Below, piece by piece: positions 26,181 through 35,256 of a stretch of 64,000 nt of DNA. Numbering within the stretch: position 1 is the first letter of the stretch; each line of letters opens with the position of its first letter. The position numbers and the translations under genes were made by a program. The notes below the pieces were generated by a model that worked only from the letters and a program-made list of their open reading frames with translations, was not told the DNA's origin and searched no databases. This DNA comes from Halococcus qingdaonensis (GTDB lineage Archaea; Halobacteriota; Halobacteria; Halobacteriales; Halococcaceae): the NCBI RefSeq assembly GCF_024508235.1, contig NZ_CP101943.1:1895112-1959111 (forward strand), given 5' to 3'.

Positions 26181-27029
26181 CTACTCGATCGATTCCTCGC
26201 GATCGGCTACGGCTCGCGCTGCGGTTGGATCCTCTCGGTCGCGGTTCCAGGCGTCGCTCGCGAACTTCTCGCGGGCGCGCTCGTGCGCTCGATCGAGTTC
26301 GTCGTCGGTCCACGTGCCGACCTCGGCGTCGGCCCAGTCGGCGAGCGCGTTTTCGAACGATTTCACGGCGTGCTCGCGATCCACGCTCGCCTGCTCCCGG
26401 ACGTTCGTCACCCGTTCGTCGAAGCGCTCCGCGGATGGCGCGTCGACGAAACACGAGAGATGACGCTCGGTCGCGTCGTCGAACAGGATCGAGCCGTGCT
26501 GGATGACGCTGTCGCGGCGACGGTACTGAGCGTTGCCGCTGATCTTCCGGCCGTCGGCGGCCACGACGTCGTGAGCCGGATGGAGCGCGCGCAGATAGCA
26601 GGCGGGCTCGTAGACCGCCGGACGATCCTCGCTCGCGAACGAGACGGGAACGTCGAGACGGTCGAACCCGTCGAAGAGTGGCTCACAGAGCAGTTCGTAG
26701 GTGTCCATCAGATCGCCGGGCAGCTCGGCGGCGGGCGCGACAATGGAGTAAGAGACGTCGCCGTGACTGTCGTGATAGATACCGCCACCGCCGGTCGGCC
26801 GGCGCGTCACCGAGATCCCCTCGCGATCGCAGAATCCCCAGTCGACGGTCGCCGGCTCCTGCTGGTAGCCGAGCGAGAGCGTCGCGGGCTCCCAGCGATA
26901 GACGCGCACCGTCCGCGGGCCGCCCGCAGCAGCCGTCTCGGCGGCGATCTCGTCGAGCGCCATGTTCAGCGGCCCGGGTCTGACGTCCTCGCGGATGAGC
27001 CGCCACTCCCGATCCTCGATGTCGGCCAT
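26181..27029 (-). CDS. Lipoate-protein ligase family protein
   Basis: A 282-residue member of the biotin/lipoate A/B ligase family. It shows [12 protein letters not shown] (the lipoyl-AMP loop, usually RRxxGGGxVxHD), [32 protein letters not shown] (invariant Lys of the SGNAQ block) and a C-terminal acidic helical extension. It would attach lipoate, or octanoate for processing, to E2 or GcvH proteins. ATG 27029 is used; the frame remains open 28 codons upstream without similarity. Substrate preference (lipoate versus octanoyl transfer) cannot be read from sequence. Confidence 0.85.
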   Translation of the reverse strand: MADIEDREWRLIREDVRPGPLNMALDEIAAETAAAGGPRTVRVYRWEPATLSLGYQQEPATVDWGFCDREGISVTRRPTGGGGIYHDSHGDVSYSIVAPAAELPGDLMDTYELLCEPLFDGFDRLDVPVSFASEDRPAVYEPACYLRALHPAHDVVAADGRKISGNAQYRRRDSVIQHGSILFDDATERHLSCFVDAPSAERFDERVTNVREQASVDREHAVKSFENALADWADAEVGTWTDDELDRAHERAREKFASDAWNRDREDPTAARAVADREESIE

Positions 27030-27104
27030 GCGGAGTGAAACGATCGTCGACGCAAAGCCGTTGTGGACCCGGCGGTCGGGCCAGGAGTTGGTTCCACGTT
27101 CCAT

Positions 27105-27130
27105 TGTCTGCACTAAAACAGACAGTACAG
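27105..27130. promoter_or_regulatory. Inverted repeat between lipoate ligase and glycosyltransferase genes
   Basis: TGTCTG (27105-27110), 8-nt spacer, CAGACA (27119-27124), followed by GTACAG. The inverse-strand reading contains TACTGTCTG, resembling half of the palindromes at 43188-43285. It is a possible operator; evidence is weak. Confidence 0.3.
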
Positions 27131-27212
27131 GCCGTGAGCGCTGCGATCAGCTCTCATGCCCTCATATATCACAGAACGTTCATTTATTCACGGCTCGAAT
27201 ATCCACGTACCA

Positions 27213-28319
27213 ATGATCCATCCCCCCGGAGCGGTAGCATCAGCGTTTATTTGGTTAGTGACGGTGCTGTTCGCCGTCGCGGGCCTCTTCTGGCTGTTCG
27301 AGACCCTCGTCCTCGCGCGGTATCGTGACGACCAGGAGACGGCGTACGGCTCGGACGACGTGCAGGTGCGCATCCTCACGATCGGTGCCGAGGACGTCGT
27401 CCAGCAGACGGTCGATTCGTTGCCGGCGTCGATCACCGATCGGCACGTGATCGCCGAGAAACCGATCGCGATCGACGGCGCGGAGGTCCACGTCGTCCCC
27501 GAATCGTTCTCCTGCGAGGCGGTCCGGAAGGGCCGCGCGATCGAGTGGGCGCGGCAAACCCTGTCGTGTGATCGAGAATACGTCCTCTATCTCGACGAGG
27601 ACAGCATCGTCGAGGAGTTCGACGGACTGCCCGACGCCGACGTGGTGCAGTTCAGCGAACGGCCCCGCTACACGGGGTCGTGGCTGGCGTACTTCGCCGA
27701 CGTGTTCCGCATGGGCGCGCAGATCGAGCAGCACGCCTTCCATCGCTTTCGCATCCCGCTGTTCGCCTGGGGCGGCGGCATCGCCGTCCGGAAATCGCTC
27801 GAAGATCGGGTGACGTGGGACTGGCCGACGCTCGTCGAGGACACCGCCTTCCTCTGGCGAGCCGCCGAATCGGAGTCGGTCTCGTACGCGCTCGATTCGG
27901 CCAGTTTCTCGAACCAGGCACCGCCGAGCCTCGGCGAGATCTTCCAGCAGCGCCGGCGCTGGGCCGCCGGCAACCATCAGGAGGCCTCGAACCTCCCGCT
28001 GCTGTACAAACTGCTCGCGAAGGGGCGATCGTACGTCTGGGCGATCGCCCCAGTCATGCCGCTCGTCACGGTCGGCGTGACGCTCAGCGGCCTACACCTG
28101 TTCTGTACCGGGCTCCTGCAGCTGCTCTCGGTGACGCTCGCGCTGTTGATGGTGGTCTGGTTCGCGCTCGGTCTCTTTCAGTACGACCAGCTGTCGCTGC
28201 GATCGCTGCCGATGTTCGCGCTCGTTCCGCTGGCCGTGCTCGTCCACTCCGTGGGGGCGACGGCCGGGCTGATCGCACCACCCGACGACTTCCACGTCAC
28301 CGAGAAGACGACCGACTAA
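27213..28319 (+). CDS. Membrane glycosyltransferase, GT2-like
   Basis: A 368-residue membrane glycosyltransferase. An N-terminal helix (about 10-35) is followed by a cytosolic GT-A domain with acidic motif YLDEDS (D128-E-D130), a later LVEDTAFLWR acidic site, and QQRRRWAAGN (the QxxRW motif of processive GT2 enzymes), then three to four C-terminal helices. It would build or export a polysaccharide or glycolipid; the sugar is unknown. A TATA-like TTTATT (27182-27187) about 29 nt upstream fixes ATG 27213. It stands alone rather than in a polysaccharide cluster. Confidence 0.83.
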   Translation: MIHPPGAVASAFIWLVTVLFAVAGLFWLFETLVLARYRDDQETAYGSDDVQVRILTIGAEDVVQQTVDSLPASITDRHVIAEKPIAIDGAEVHVVPESFSCEAVRKGRAIEWARQTLSCDREYVLYLDEDSIVEEFDGLPDADVVQFSERPRYTGSWLAYFADVFRMGAQIEQHAFHRFRIPLFAWGGGIAVRKSLEDRVTWDWPTLVEDTAFLWRAAESESVSYALDSASFSNQAPPSLGEIFQQRRRWAAGNHQEASNLPLLYKLLAKGRSYVWAIAPVMPLVTVGVTLSGLHLFCTGLLQLLSVTLALLMVVWFALGLFQYDQLSLRSLPMFALVPLAVLVHSVGATAGLIAPPDDFHVTEKTTD

Positions 28320-28402
28320 GACGAACCATCGTCAGGAACGAATCGCCGATCGGTCGGTGGCATCTGATGGAAACAGCACGTGAGCCACGGTGCGTGACCG
28401 GG

Positions 28403-29149
28403 CTACCCGAACATGATGTCCGGGCGATCCTGGCTCTCGGCCGCGTCGAGATGCTGGCTCAGCCCCTCGTAGTAGTTCCGTACCTCGTCGGCGAACGCCT
28501 CGAGCGGTTCGGTGTCGATGTCGAGCCCGTAGATCGAACGGACGCCCTCGATGAGCCGGAGCGCCGCCTCGACGTCCGGCCCCTGGCTGTGGACCGGCGT
28601 CGTGAGGATCCCCGTCGCGAGGTCGGTCTCCAGCCCGCGCTGCATCAGGCTCGCGTTCACGCCGTCGAGGAACCCCTCGGTCATCGGCGGGAGCTCCGTG
28701 CTCGACAGCCGGCGCTCCTGGTAGTCCTCGGAGGCGACGTAGAACACCCGATGGCCGTCCGGTCCGTGTGGGATCGGCACGCCCGAGAGTACCGTGACCT
28801 CCGCGACGTCGTTGGCGGCCGTCCAGTCGAGCAGCGCCGTGCTGAACGCCTCGGCGGCGACGGGCGGGATGAACAGATCGCCGACCAGAACGGTGACGTC
28901 GAGCCCGTCGCGCGAGAACAGCCGCGTGTGGTGGCGCGGTGTGCCGTTCTCGAAGGGCGTGATCGTCGGCAGCTGATCGACGGCGACGTGTCCGCACTCT
29001 TCGAGACCGAGGTGATCGACGACGTAGTCGACGGCCGTGAGACCCGCGAGCCCGAATGTCGAGAAACCGGCGATGAGCGTCTCCGACGTCGGCTCGGTCG
29101 CCTGTTCGACGTGAAACGACGGTGTCTGCGGTGCTGGCTGTTGCGACAT
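28403..29149 (-). CDS. PAC2 family protein (proteasome-assembly chaperone-like)
   Basis: A 248-residue PAC2-family protein. Typical features are LIAGFSTFGLAGLTAVDYVVDHLGLE, VLVGDLFIPP, VTVLSGVPIPHGPDG and LTTPVHSQGPDVEAALRLIEGV. Archaeal members are homologous to eukaryotic PAC2 and may assist 20S proteasome assembly, but direct evidence in haloarchaea is thin. It lies head-to-tail with the universal stress gene. Start ATG 29149. Confidence 0.85.
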   Translation of the reverse strand: MSQQPAPQTPSFHVEQATEPTSETLIAGFSTFGLAGLTAVDYVVDHLGLEECGHVAVDQLPTITPFENGTPRHHTRLFSRDGLDVTVLVGDLFIPPVAAEAFSTALLDWTAANDVAEVTVLSGVPIPHGPDGHRVFYVASEDYQERRLSSTELPPMTEGFLDGVNASLMQRGLETDLATGILTTPVHSQGPDVEAALRLIEGVRSIYGLDIDTEPLEAFADEVRNYYEGLSQHLDAAESQDRPDIMFG

Positions 29150-29217
29150 GAACCGCCTTTGCCCGGCCGCGAGTTAACCGTTGGCGTCAGAGAAGCACGA
29201 CGCCGATCGGTGGCCGC

Positions 29218-29661
29218 TCACTCGGCGTGGCGGGCGATGTAGACGTCGTAGTCGGGATCCTCGGCGACGGGCGTGCCGACGCTGGTCGGCGGCGCGGTGA
29301 CGCGACCGGCGTTCTCGCTCCCGACGAAGACGACCGTCGCATTGCGCTCGTGGGCGACCTCACGGATCGTCCGGCTGATGTCGGTCTCGGTCGAGGCGAG
29401 CGAACTCGTCGCTTCGGTCGTCTCGACGTGAACCTCGCTTTCGGGCGCGATCTCCCCCGCGGTCATCGCCAGCTCGTCGCCGGCACGCTGGGGATCGAAC
29501 GGCTCGTCCGCCGTGATCCAGCCACGCTCGCGGGCGAACGAGGCGTCGTATGGGACGACGACGAGCACGAGCACGTCCTCGCCGAGCGCCGATCCGAACT
29601 CGCGGGCGCGGGAGAGCGCCGTTTTCGCGAGGGCCGACCCGTCGAAGGGAACCAGCAGCAT
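29218..29661 (-). CDS. Universal stress protein (UspA family)
   Basis: A 147-residue single-domain UspA protein (MLLVPFDGSALAKTALSRAREF...). The ATP-binding GxxGx9G(S/T) loop near the C-terminus appears degraded (GSENAGRVTAPPTSVGTPV). A start seven codons earlier (29682) is possible, but a TATA-like CTTATG (29685-29690 on the opposite strand) is centred 26-27 nt from ATG 29661, and MLLVPFDGS matches the family N-terminus. The gene is divergent from the NmrA-like reductase. Confidence 0.82.
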   Translation of the reverse strand: MLLVPFDGSALAKTALSRAREFGSALGEDVLVLVVVPYDASFARERGWITADEPFDPQRAGDELAMTAGEIAPESEVHVETTEATSSLASTETDISRTIREVAHERNATVVFVGSENAGRVTAPPTSVGTPVAEDPDYDVYIARHAE

Positions 29662-29759
29662 ACGTCGTTCACGGACGGTCATGACATAAGCGTTGGCGCT
29701 GAACCATCCTGCTCCCGTCTTCTCTCTCCGTCTTACCCATCCGAACCATCCGCCGGACT

Positions 29760-29773
29760 CCCCCCCCCCCCCC
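29760..29773. repeat. C14 homopolymer in the NmrA-like gene promoter
   Basis: Fourteen consecutive C residues lie 44-57 bp upstream of ATG 29817, just before the TATA-like GGTATAGG (29785-29792). Such tracts slip during replication and could alter promoter spacing. It is the only homopolymer of this length I saw in the window. Confidence 0.7.
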
Positions 29774-29816
29774 TCCGGTAGACAGGTATAGGAACCGTGG
29801 CAGCGTTCGTCCGAGA

Positions 29817-30698
29817 ATGAGGATACTGGTCACGGGAGCCACGGGAACCGTCGGTCGACACGTCGTGACGAGCCTCGTCGACGGTGACATCACGGACGGA
29901 GACACCACGGTGCGAGCGGGCGTCCGGGACGTCGCACGCGCCCGCGAGCGCTTCGGTGACGGGATCGAATACGCGGAGTTCGACTTCCAACGACCCGAGA
30001 CGTGGGGCGCGGCGTTCGATGGGGTCGACGCGCTCTTTCTCATCCGGCCGCCGACGATCGGGTGCGTCAAGCGCCACATCACGCCCGCGATCGATGCCGC
30101 CGCGCGGATGGGCGTCAAGCACGTCGCCTTCCTCTCGGTGCTCGGCGCGGAGAAGAACCCGATCCTGCCCCATCGCCGCATCGAGAGTCATCTCCGAGAC
30201 GCCGACGTGAGCCACACCTTCCTCCGGGCGTCGTTTTTCATGCAGAACCTCGCCGAGGTCCACCGGGAGGCCATCGCCGAGCGCGACGAGATCTTCGTTC
30301 CGGCCGGGAGCGGAAAGACGAGCTTCGTCGACGCGCGCGACATCGGGGCTGCCGCTGCGATCACACTCACCGAGCCCGGCCATCGAAACCGTGCATACGA
30401 CATCACTGGTCCGGCAGCGTTCGACTACGCAACGGTCGCCGAGATGTTCTCGGACGTGCTCGATCGGCCGATCGACTACGCGAACCCCTCGATCCCGGCG
30501 TTCGTCCGGCGGCTCCGTGCCGAGGGACAGCCGCTCGCGTTCGTGCTCGTCATGATCGGCATCTACACCACCGCGCGGCTCGGGTTCGCCGGGCGCGTGA
30601 GCCGGGACGTCGAGGCGCTGCTCGGTCGCGAACCGATCCCGCTCGAACGGTTCGTCGCCGACTACGCCGACGGCTTCGAGAGCGCGCAGGCCGAATGA
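29817..30698 (+). CDS. NmrA/SDR-type NAD(P)-binding protein
   Basis: A 293-residue atypical short-chain dehydrogenase. The Rossmann nucleotide motif is GATGTVG (7-13); AFLSVLGAEKNPILPHRRIE and TFLRASFFMQNL are typical of the NmrA/azoreductase-like group, which lack the classic Tyr-x3-Lys. Members act as NAD(P)H-dependent reductases or redox sensors. The start at 29817 is supported by a TATA-like element about 28 nt upstream, next to the C14 tract. Confidence 0.82.
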   Translation: MRILVTGATGTVGRHVVTSLVDGDITDGDTTVRAGVRDVARARERFGDGIEYAEFDFQRPETWGAAFDGVDALFLIRPPTIGCVKRHITPAIDAAARMGVKHVAFLSVLGAEKNPILPHRRIESHLRDADVSHTFLRASFFMQNLAEVHREAIAERDEIFVPAGSGKTSFVDARDIGAAAAITLTEPGHRNRAYDITGPAAFDYATVAEMFSDVLDRPIDYANPSIPAFVRRLRAEGQPLAFVLVMIGIYTTARLGFAGRVSRDVEALLGREPIPLERFVADYADGFESAQAE

Positions 30699-30743
30699 GT
30701 CCATATACGGAACGATTTTTCACCCGCGGCGGGTAGCTCGGCC

Positions 30744-31253
30744 ATGATCTGTGTTCTCTCCGATACGCACGGTACCGACGGCCATCGCCTCGACGACCAG
30801 CTCCTGGATACCGTCCGCGAGGCCGACCTGGTGGTCCACGCCGGCGACTTCACGACCGAGCGCGTGCTCGACGCCTTCGAGACCGAGTCACGGGCGTTTC
30901 GTGCCGTCTACGGTAACAACGCCACGCCGGCCGTCCGCGAGCGCCTGCCGGGCGAGCGCGTCGTCGATCACGAGGGCGTCACCATCGCGCTCACTCATGG
31001 CGACGGCCGCGACGAGACGGGACTGGCACTCTTCGGCCGACAGGCCGACGCCGATCTCGTGATCTCGGGGCATTCACACCAGCCGGGCGTCACCGACACG
31101 GGCGAGATCGTACTCCTCAATCCCGGCAGTCACGCCGACCCGAGGTGGTATCGGCCGGGCTACGCGGAACTCGACGTGAAAGAAGGGCGTGTCGAGGGGC
31201 GACTCTTGGAACCCGACGGAGAGGTCTTCGAGGAGTTCGTGGTGGAACTGTGA
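30744..31253 (+). CDS. YfcE/MJ0936-type metallophosphoesterase
   Basis: A 169-residue calcineurin-like phosphoesterase. All metal motifs are intact: SDTHG (D7, H9), HAGDF, YGNNA (GNHD-equivalent Asn), THGD and SGHSHQPG. Archaeal homologues hydrolyse phosphodiesters in a Mn/Ni-dependent manner; the physiological substrate is unknown. ATG 30744 begins exactly at the family start. It is 45 bp downstream of the NmrA-like gene on the same strand. Confidence 0.88.
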   Translation: MICVLSDTHGTDGHRLDDQLLDTVREADLVVHAGDFTTERVLDAFETESRAFRAVYGNNATPAVRERLPGERVVDHEGVTIALTHGDGRDETGLALFGRQADADLVISGHSHQPGVTDTGEIVLLNPGSHADPRWYRPGYAELDVKEGRVEGRLLEPDGEVFEEFVVEL

Positions 31254-31342
31254 ACTGAAGCCGTTTCGATACCCACGGCACCGACAGAAATTTGTAGATC
31301 GGATTACAATACTGATGCGACGCAGCAGCTGTCACTCAGAGA

Positions 31343-31717
31343 ATGGCACCATCACCGAGCGATCCGGCCACGGCGGTCGTCGTCCCGGTTAGCATCATCG
31401 CGTTCCTGTTCGGGATCGTCCAGCTCGGAACCGGGACGCTCTTCGGCGTGCTCCCGATCCTCATCGGCGTCGTCGGCCTGCTCTATCTCGCTGGCGGCGG
31501 CGAGCGCATCGGTGAGTGGCTCGACACACGCACCACGGCCGACACGACGGCGGACGATGCTAGCGAGGACGCGTTGACGACCCTCCGGCAGCGATACGCG
31601 CGCGGCGAGATCGACCACGCGGAGTTCGAGCGTCGCCTGAACGAGCTCCTGGAAACGGAGACGGTCAGCGACGTGGCCAGCCGAAACGACGAGCGACTCG
31701 TCGAGCGGTCGCAATGA
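31343..31717 (+). CDS. SHOCT-domain membrane protein
   Basis: A 124-residue protein with two hydrophobic segments at about 10-50, an acidic linker (TTADTTADDASED), and a C-terminal SHOCT motif (LTTLRQRYARGEIDHAEFERRLNELLE). SHOCT motifs are short helical oligomerisation tails common in haloarchaeal membrane proteins. No specific function can be assigned. Start ATG 31343. Confidence 0.75.
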   Translation: MAPSPSDPATAVVVPVSIIAFLFGIVQLGTGTLFGVLPILIGVVGLLYLAGGGERIGEWLDTRTTADTTADDASEDALTTLRQRYARGEIDHAEFERRLNELLETETVSDVASRNDERLVERSQ

Positions 31718-31802
31718 CGCTCGCCAGCCACGGTCCGACCGCGCCACAGCAACGGCTGTGACGCCCGAAACGGATTTACGCGGCGGTCGGCTACGCGCTT
31801 CC

Positions 31803-31934
31803 ATGGCTCTCGGTCTCGACCCGGTGTTGCTCGTTCTCCTTGCAGTCATTCTCCTGGTGTTCTTCGGATTCTACCTCCTCATCCGGCGCACCGCCACCGC
31901 CTTCCGTGAGGGCACCGAGCGCGGTCGGCGCTAG
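31803..31934 (+). CDS. Tiny single-pass membrane protein (43 aa)
   Basis: ATG 31803 to TAG 31932-31934 encodes 43 residues: MALGLDP, a strongly hydrophobic helix (VLLVLLAVILLVFFGFYLLI), then a basic tail RRTATAFREGTERGRR. A TATA-like GATTTAC (31773-31779) is centred about 27 nt upstream, giving a leaderless start. Such tiny membrane proteins are conserved across haloarchaea in my recollection, but this is not checked. Its stop overlaps that of the convergent threonine aldolase gene. Confidence 0.6.
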   Translation: MALGLDPVLLVLLAVILLVFFGFYLLIRRTATAFREGTERGRR

Positions 31935-32941
31935 TCCAGCGCGCGCTCGACGCGCTCGATCGTTTGCTCGATGTCGCTCTCGTCGACGTCCCAGTGGGTA
32001 CACAGCCGAACGGTGTGCTCGCCGAACGCCGACGCACGGACCCCTTCCGCGGCGATGGCTTCGATAAACGCCTCGGCCGGGCCGTCGGTCTCGACGAGAA
32101 CGATGTTCGTCTCGGGTGGTGCGGCGGCGAGGCCGTCGATAGCGTCGAACCCCGCCGCGAGCGTCCGGGCGTTGGCGTGATCCTCGGCGAGTCGGTCGAC
32201 GTTGTCGAGCGCTTCCAGTCCCGGGGCGGCGATGATCCCCGCCTGGCGCATCCCGCCACCGAGCAGTTTCCGGTTGCGGTGTGCACGCTCGATGAACGCC
32301 TCGCTCCCGGCGAGCATCGAGCCGACGGGCGCGCCGAGCCCCTTCGAGAGACAGAACATCACCGAATCGGCGTTGTCGAGCAGCCGCGGGGCGGGTGTGT
32401 CGAGCGCGACGCTCGCGTTGAACAGGCGTGCGCCGTCGACGTGGGTCGGAACGCCGTGCTCGTGGGCGGCCGCCGCGGCCGCGTCGATCTCGTCGGCGGT
32501 GATGGCGACGCCACCCTTCTGGTTGTGGGTGTTTTCGAGCGCCAGCAGACCGGTGCCGGGCCGGTGATCGGTGCGTTCGACGTACGCGTCGTGGACGGCA
32601 TCGGGAGTGATGACACCGCGTGTACCGCCGTCGATGGGGCGCGCCTGGAGCCCAGAGTGCTGGGCGAGACCGCCGACTTCCCAGTTGTAGATGTGGCTGT
32701 CGCGCTCGCAGAGCAGTTCGTCGCCGCGGTCGGTGTGAGTGCGTGCGGCGATCTGGTTGCCCATCGTCCCCGTCGGAACGTAGAGGGCGGCCTCCATGCC
32801 GACGGCCTCGGCGGCACGGGCTTCGAGCTCGTTGACCGTGGGGTCCTCGTCGTAGACGTCATCGCCGACGGCGGCCGTACTGGCCGCCTCGCGCATCGCT
32901 TCGTCGGGTCGCGTCACCGTGTCGCTACGGAGATCTATCAC
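31931..32941 (-). CDS. ltaE: Low-specificity threonine aldolase
   Basis: A 336-residue PLP enzyme cleaving L-threonine or L-allo-threonine to glycine and acetaldehyde. The PLP lysine is K200 in FCLSKGLGAPVGSML; other landmarks are RSDTVTRP (5-12), VGDDVYDEDPTVNELE, VPTGTMGNQIA and THVDGARLFNA. The motif order and length match the family exactly. Start ATG 32941, stop TAG overlapping the 43-aa gene. Confidence 0.92.
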   Translation of the reverse strand: MIDLRSDTVTRPDEAMREAASTAAVGDDVYDEDPTVNELEARAAEAVGMEAALYVPTGTMGNQIAARTHTDRGDELLCERDSHIYNWEVGGLAQHSGLQARPIDGGTRGVITPDAVHDAYVERTDHRPGTGLLALENTHNQKGGVAITADEIDAAAAAAHEHGVPTHVDGARLFNASVALDTPAPRLLDNADSVMFCLSKGLGAPVGSMLAGSEAFIERAHRNRKLLGGGMRQAGIIAAPGLEALDNVDRLAEDHANARTLAAGFDAIDGLAAAPPETNIVLVETDGPAEAFIEAIAAEGVRASAFGEHTVRLCTHWDVDESDIEQTIERVERALD

Positions 32942-33065
32942 GGTTTTCGTACCGGATGCGGGCTGAAATACTCAACGTCATCGGGGTTCGCCACACGCGC
33001 CATGGCTTCGCTGCCAGCCACGGCAGGGACAAACGACATACCCCATCGCAACGTAGCCGCTCTCG

Positions 33066-33344
33066 ATGGTAAATCTGGCTCCCGAACTGCCAGACGGATC
33101 CCTTTCGACGAGCGAGCTCGAACGCCTCCGCGAGCGCCCAGCGGTGCGGAGCGTCATCGAACTGCCGACCGGCTACGAACACAGCCACGACGTGACGAGC
33201 ACTGCGACTGCTCTCGTCGACGGAACCGTTCTATATCTCACCCTCGATCCCGACCGCGGGCACTGGCAACAGTGCGTGCTGGCACACGATGCGGACGAAC
33301 GGGAACTGCTGGAGGCGACGCTCGATCAGTTCGAAGCTGGCTAG
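33066..33344 (+). CDS. Conserved hypothetical protein (92 aa)
   Basis: A 92-residue soluble acidic protein (MVNLAPELPDGSLSTSELERL). No cysteines beyond one, no membrane helix, no motif I recognise. Its TAG overlaps the stop codon of the convergent disulfide reductase by 4 bp. The start ATG is clear and the codon usage is normal, so it is likely real. Confidence 0.55.
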   Translation: MVNLAPELPDGSLSTSELERLRERPAVRSVIELPTGYEHSHDVTSTATALVDGTVLYLTLDPDRGHWQQCVLAHDADERELLEATLDQFEAG

Positions 33345-34717
33345 TTTCCGGCGACGTCCGCACACGCCTGCATCACGACCTTGCTCAGCGCGGGATGGGC
33401 GTGGATCAGCGTGTTCGCAAGCTCGTCGGCCCTGAGCCCGTACCGAACGGCGGGCGTCACCTCGTGGAGCAACGTCGAAGCCTCGTGACCGATAATATGA
33501 CAGCCGAAGATCTCGTGGCTGTCGGGGTCGGCGAGCACCTTCACGAACCCCCGATCGAGTTTCAGCGCCCGGCTCATCGCCGTGTCGGTGAACTCGGCTC
33601 GTCCGACGACGTACTCCTGTCCCTCGTCGTCGAGCGCTGCCTCGGTCTGCCCGACTGCACCGATCTGTGGCTCGGTGAACACCGCGTGCGGGAGGGCGTC
33701 GAAGTCAGCGGCTCGTTCCACCCCGTGGACAGCGTTGTCGATCACGATCTCGCCCTCGTAATCGCCGGAATGTTTGAACATCGCGTTGTCGGCGATATCG
33801 CCCATCGCCCAGACGTCCTCGACGTTCGTCGTCAACTGCTCGTCGGTCGCGACGAACCCCGCGTCGGTCGTTTCGATATCGGTCTCGTCCAGCCCGATCG
33901 AGTCGGTGTTCGGACGGCGGCCGAGCGCCACGAGTAGTTCGTCGCCGGTCACGTCGATCTCGTCGCCGTCCTCCGATTCGGCGCTCACGACGATCCCGTC
34001 GTCCGACTCGGCGACGCCCGTGACGTGATGGCCGGTGTAGACGTCGTGGCGCTCGCGAGCGATCTCGGTGAACGCGTCCGCCACCTCGCTGTCCTCGCGG
34101 GGCACGAGGAAGTCTTCCATCTCGACGAGCGCGACGTCGGTCCCGAACGAGCCGAAGAAGTAGCCGAGTTCGGCTGCGATGTAGCCGCCGCCGAGCACCA
34201 CCAACCTGTCCGGCGGCGTTTCGAGCCGGATCGCGTCGTCGCTGGTGAGGAAGTCGACCTCGCTCAGCCCGTCGATCGCGTCGGGCACCATCGGGCGTGA
34301 TCCGGCCGCGACGACGATCTTCTCGCCGGTGTGCGTTTCGCCGCTCTCGGTCTCGATGGTGTGCTCGTCGACGAACCGCGCCTCCCCCTGGACGAGAGTC
34401 AGGTTCTCCTCGTCGCGCTTGTTCGATTCCTTTCCGCTCGCCGCGTCAGCCAGTTCGTCGTTCACCGCGCGGACGAACTCGCCGAAGTGGACCTCCTCGA
34501 CGGTGGCCTCGATGCCGAACTGCTCGGCCGCGCGGACGTCGTTGAGCGTGTTCGCGTGCTGTATGAGCATCTTCGAGGGGTTGCAGCCACGGTTGAGACA
34601 GGTCCCGCCGATCGGTCCTCGCTCGACGAGCGCCGTGTCGAGTCCCGCCGCGGCCGCCGCCGATGCGACCGTGTTGCCGGTGCCACCGCCGAAGACGAGG
34701 AGGTCGAAGTTCGCCAT
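33341..34717 (-). CDS. Class I flavoprotein disulfide reductase (dihydrolipoyl dehydrogenase/mercuric reductase-like)
   Basis: A 458-residue FAD/NAD(P)H pyridine nucleotide-disulfide oxidoreductase. FAD motif LLVFGGGTGNTVAS (6-19), redox disulfide C40/C45 in GGTCLNRGCNPSK, NAD-binding VVLGGGYIAAELGY, and VWAMGDIAD. The C-terminal catalytic dyad normally reads HPxLSE; here it is HAHPALSKV, with H441 present but Lys446 in place of the Glu that activates the His. The enzyme may still transfer electrons, but its disulfide substrate or pH behaviour could differ. The frame extends 35 codons upstream without similarity; ATG 34717 matches the family. The exact substrate is open. Confidence 0.85.
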   Translation of the reverse strand: MANFDLLVFGGGTGNTVASAAAAAGLDTALVERGPIGGTCLNRGCNPSKMLIQHANTLNDVRAAEQFGIEATVEEVHFGEFVRAVNDELADAASGKESNKRDEENLTLVQGEARFVDEHTIETESGETHTGEKIVVAAGSRPMVPDAIDGLSEVDFLTSDDAIRLETPPDRLVVLGGGYIAAELGYFFGSFGTDVALVEMEDFLVPREDSEVADAFTEIARERHDVYTGHHVTGVAESDDGIVVSAESEDGDEIDVTGDELLVALGRRPNTDSIGLDETDIETTDAGFVATDEQLTTNVEDVWAMGDIADNAMFKHSGDYEGEIVIDNAVHGVERAADFDALPHAVFTEPQIGAVGQTEAALDDEGQEYVVGRAEFTDTAMSRALKLDRGFVKVLADPDSHEIFGCHIIGHEASTLLHEVTPAVRYGLRADELANTLIHAHPALSKVVMQACADVAGN

Positions 34718-34815
34718 ACGATCGGGAGACGCCCGACGCATAAATCGGTTTAGCGCGGAGGGCGAGTAGCGACGCTCGAAAGGGTTTTTCACGAAGCGCA
34801 CAATACTTTCTTCGG

Positions 34816-35256
34816 ATGGCACTTCCTATCGATCCGACCCAGCTGGACGACGAGGACGTCGGCGTGAAGCGGACGACGCTCGACATGGACCACGAGGCGG
34901 CCGTCGAACACGTCCGCGAGACGTTTCTGGACGCGGGTTTCGGGATCCCCGTCGAGTTCTCGCCGTCGGAGCTGCTCAACGAGAAGGTCGACGCCGATCG
35001 CGATCCCTACTACGTGCTCGGCGCGTGCAATCCCGCGGTCGCCGATCGCGCGCTCGATGCCACCGACGACCGCATGGGCGGACTGTTCCCCTGCAACGTC
35101 GTCGTCTGGGAAGAAGAGCCGGGAACGCAGACCGTCTATCACGTCTCGATCATGCGCATCGCGCGCCTCGTCGGGCTAGCCCCCGACGACGAGACGATGG
35201 CCGACATCGTCGCGGACACCGGCGCGCTCGCCGAGGAAGCGTTCGAGGCGCTCTGA
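34816..35256 (+). CDS. DUF302 domain protein
   Basis: A 146-residue DUF302 protein (VKRTTLDMDHEAAVEHVRETFLDAGFGIPVEFSPSELLNEKV, then YYVLGACNPAVADRAL and VYHVSIMRIARLVG). Structures of this family show a small alpha/beta fold of unclear function. Its TGA overlaps the ATG of the downstream methyltransferase by one base (TGATG), so they are co-translated. Confidence 0.85.
   Translation: MALPIDPTQLDDEDVGVKRTTLDMDHEAAVEHVRETFLDAGFGIPVEFSPSELLNEKVDADRDPYYVLGACNPAVADRALDATDDRMGGLFPCNVVVWEEEPGTQTVYHVSIMRIARLVGLAPDDETMADIVADTGALAEEAFEAL

Noticed and set aside
27680-29242. A 520-codon plus-strand frame across the glycosyltransferase and PAC2 genes
   Set aside because: The residue composition is shadow-like and the real genes on both strands explain the DNA.
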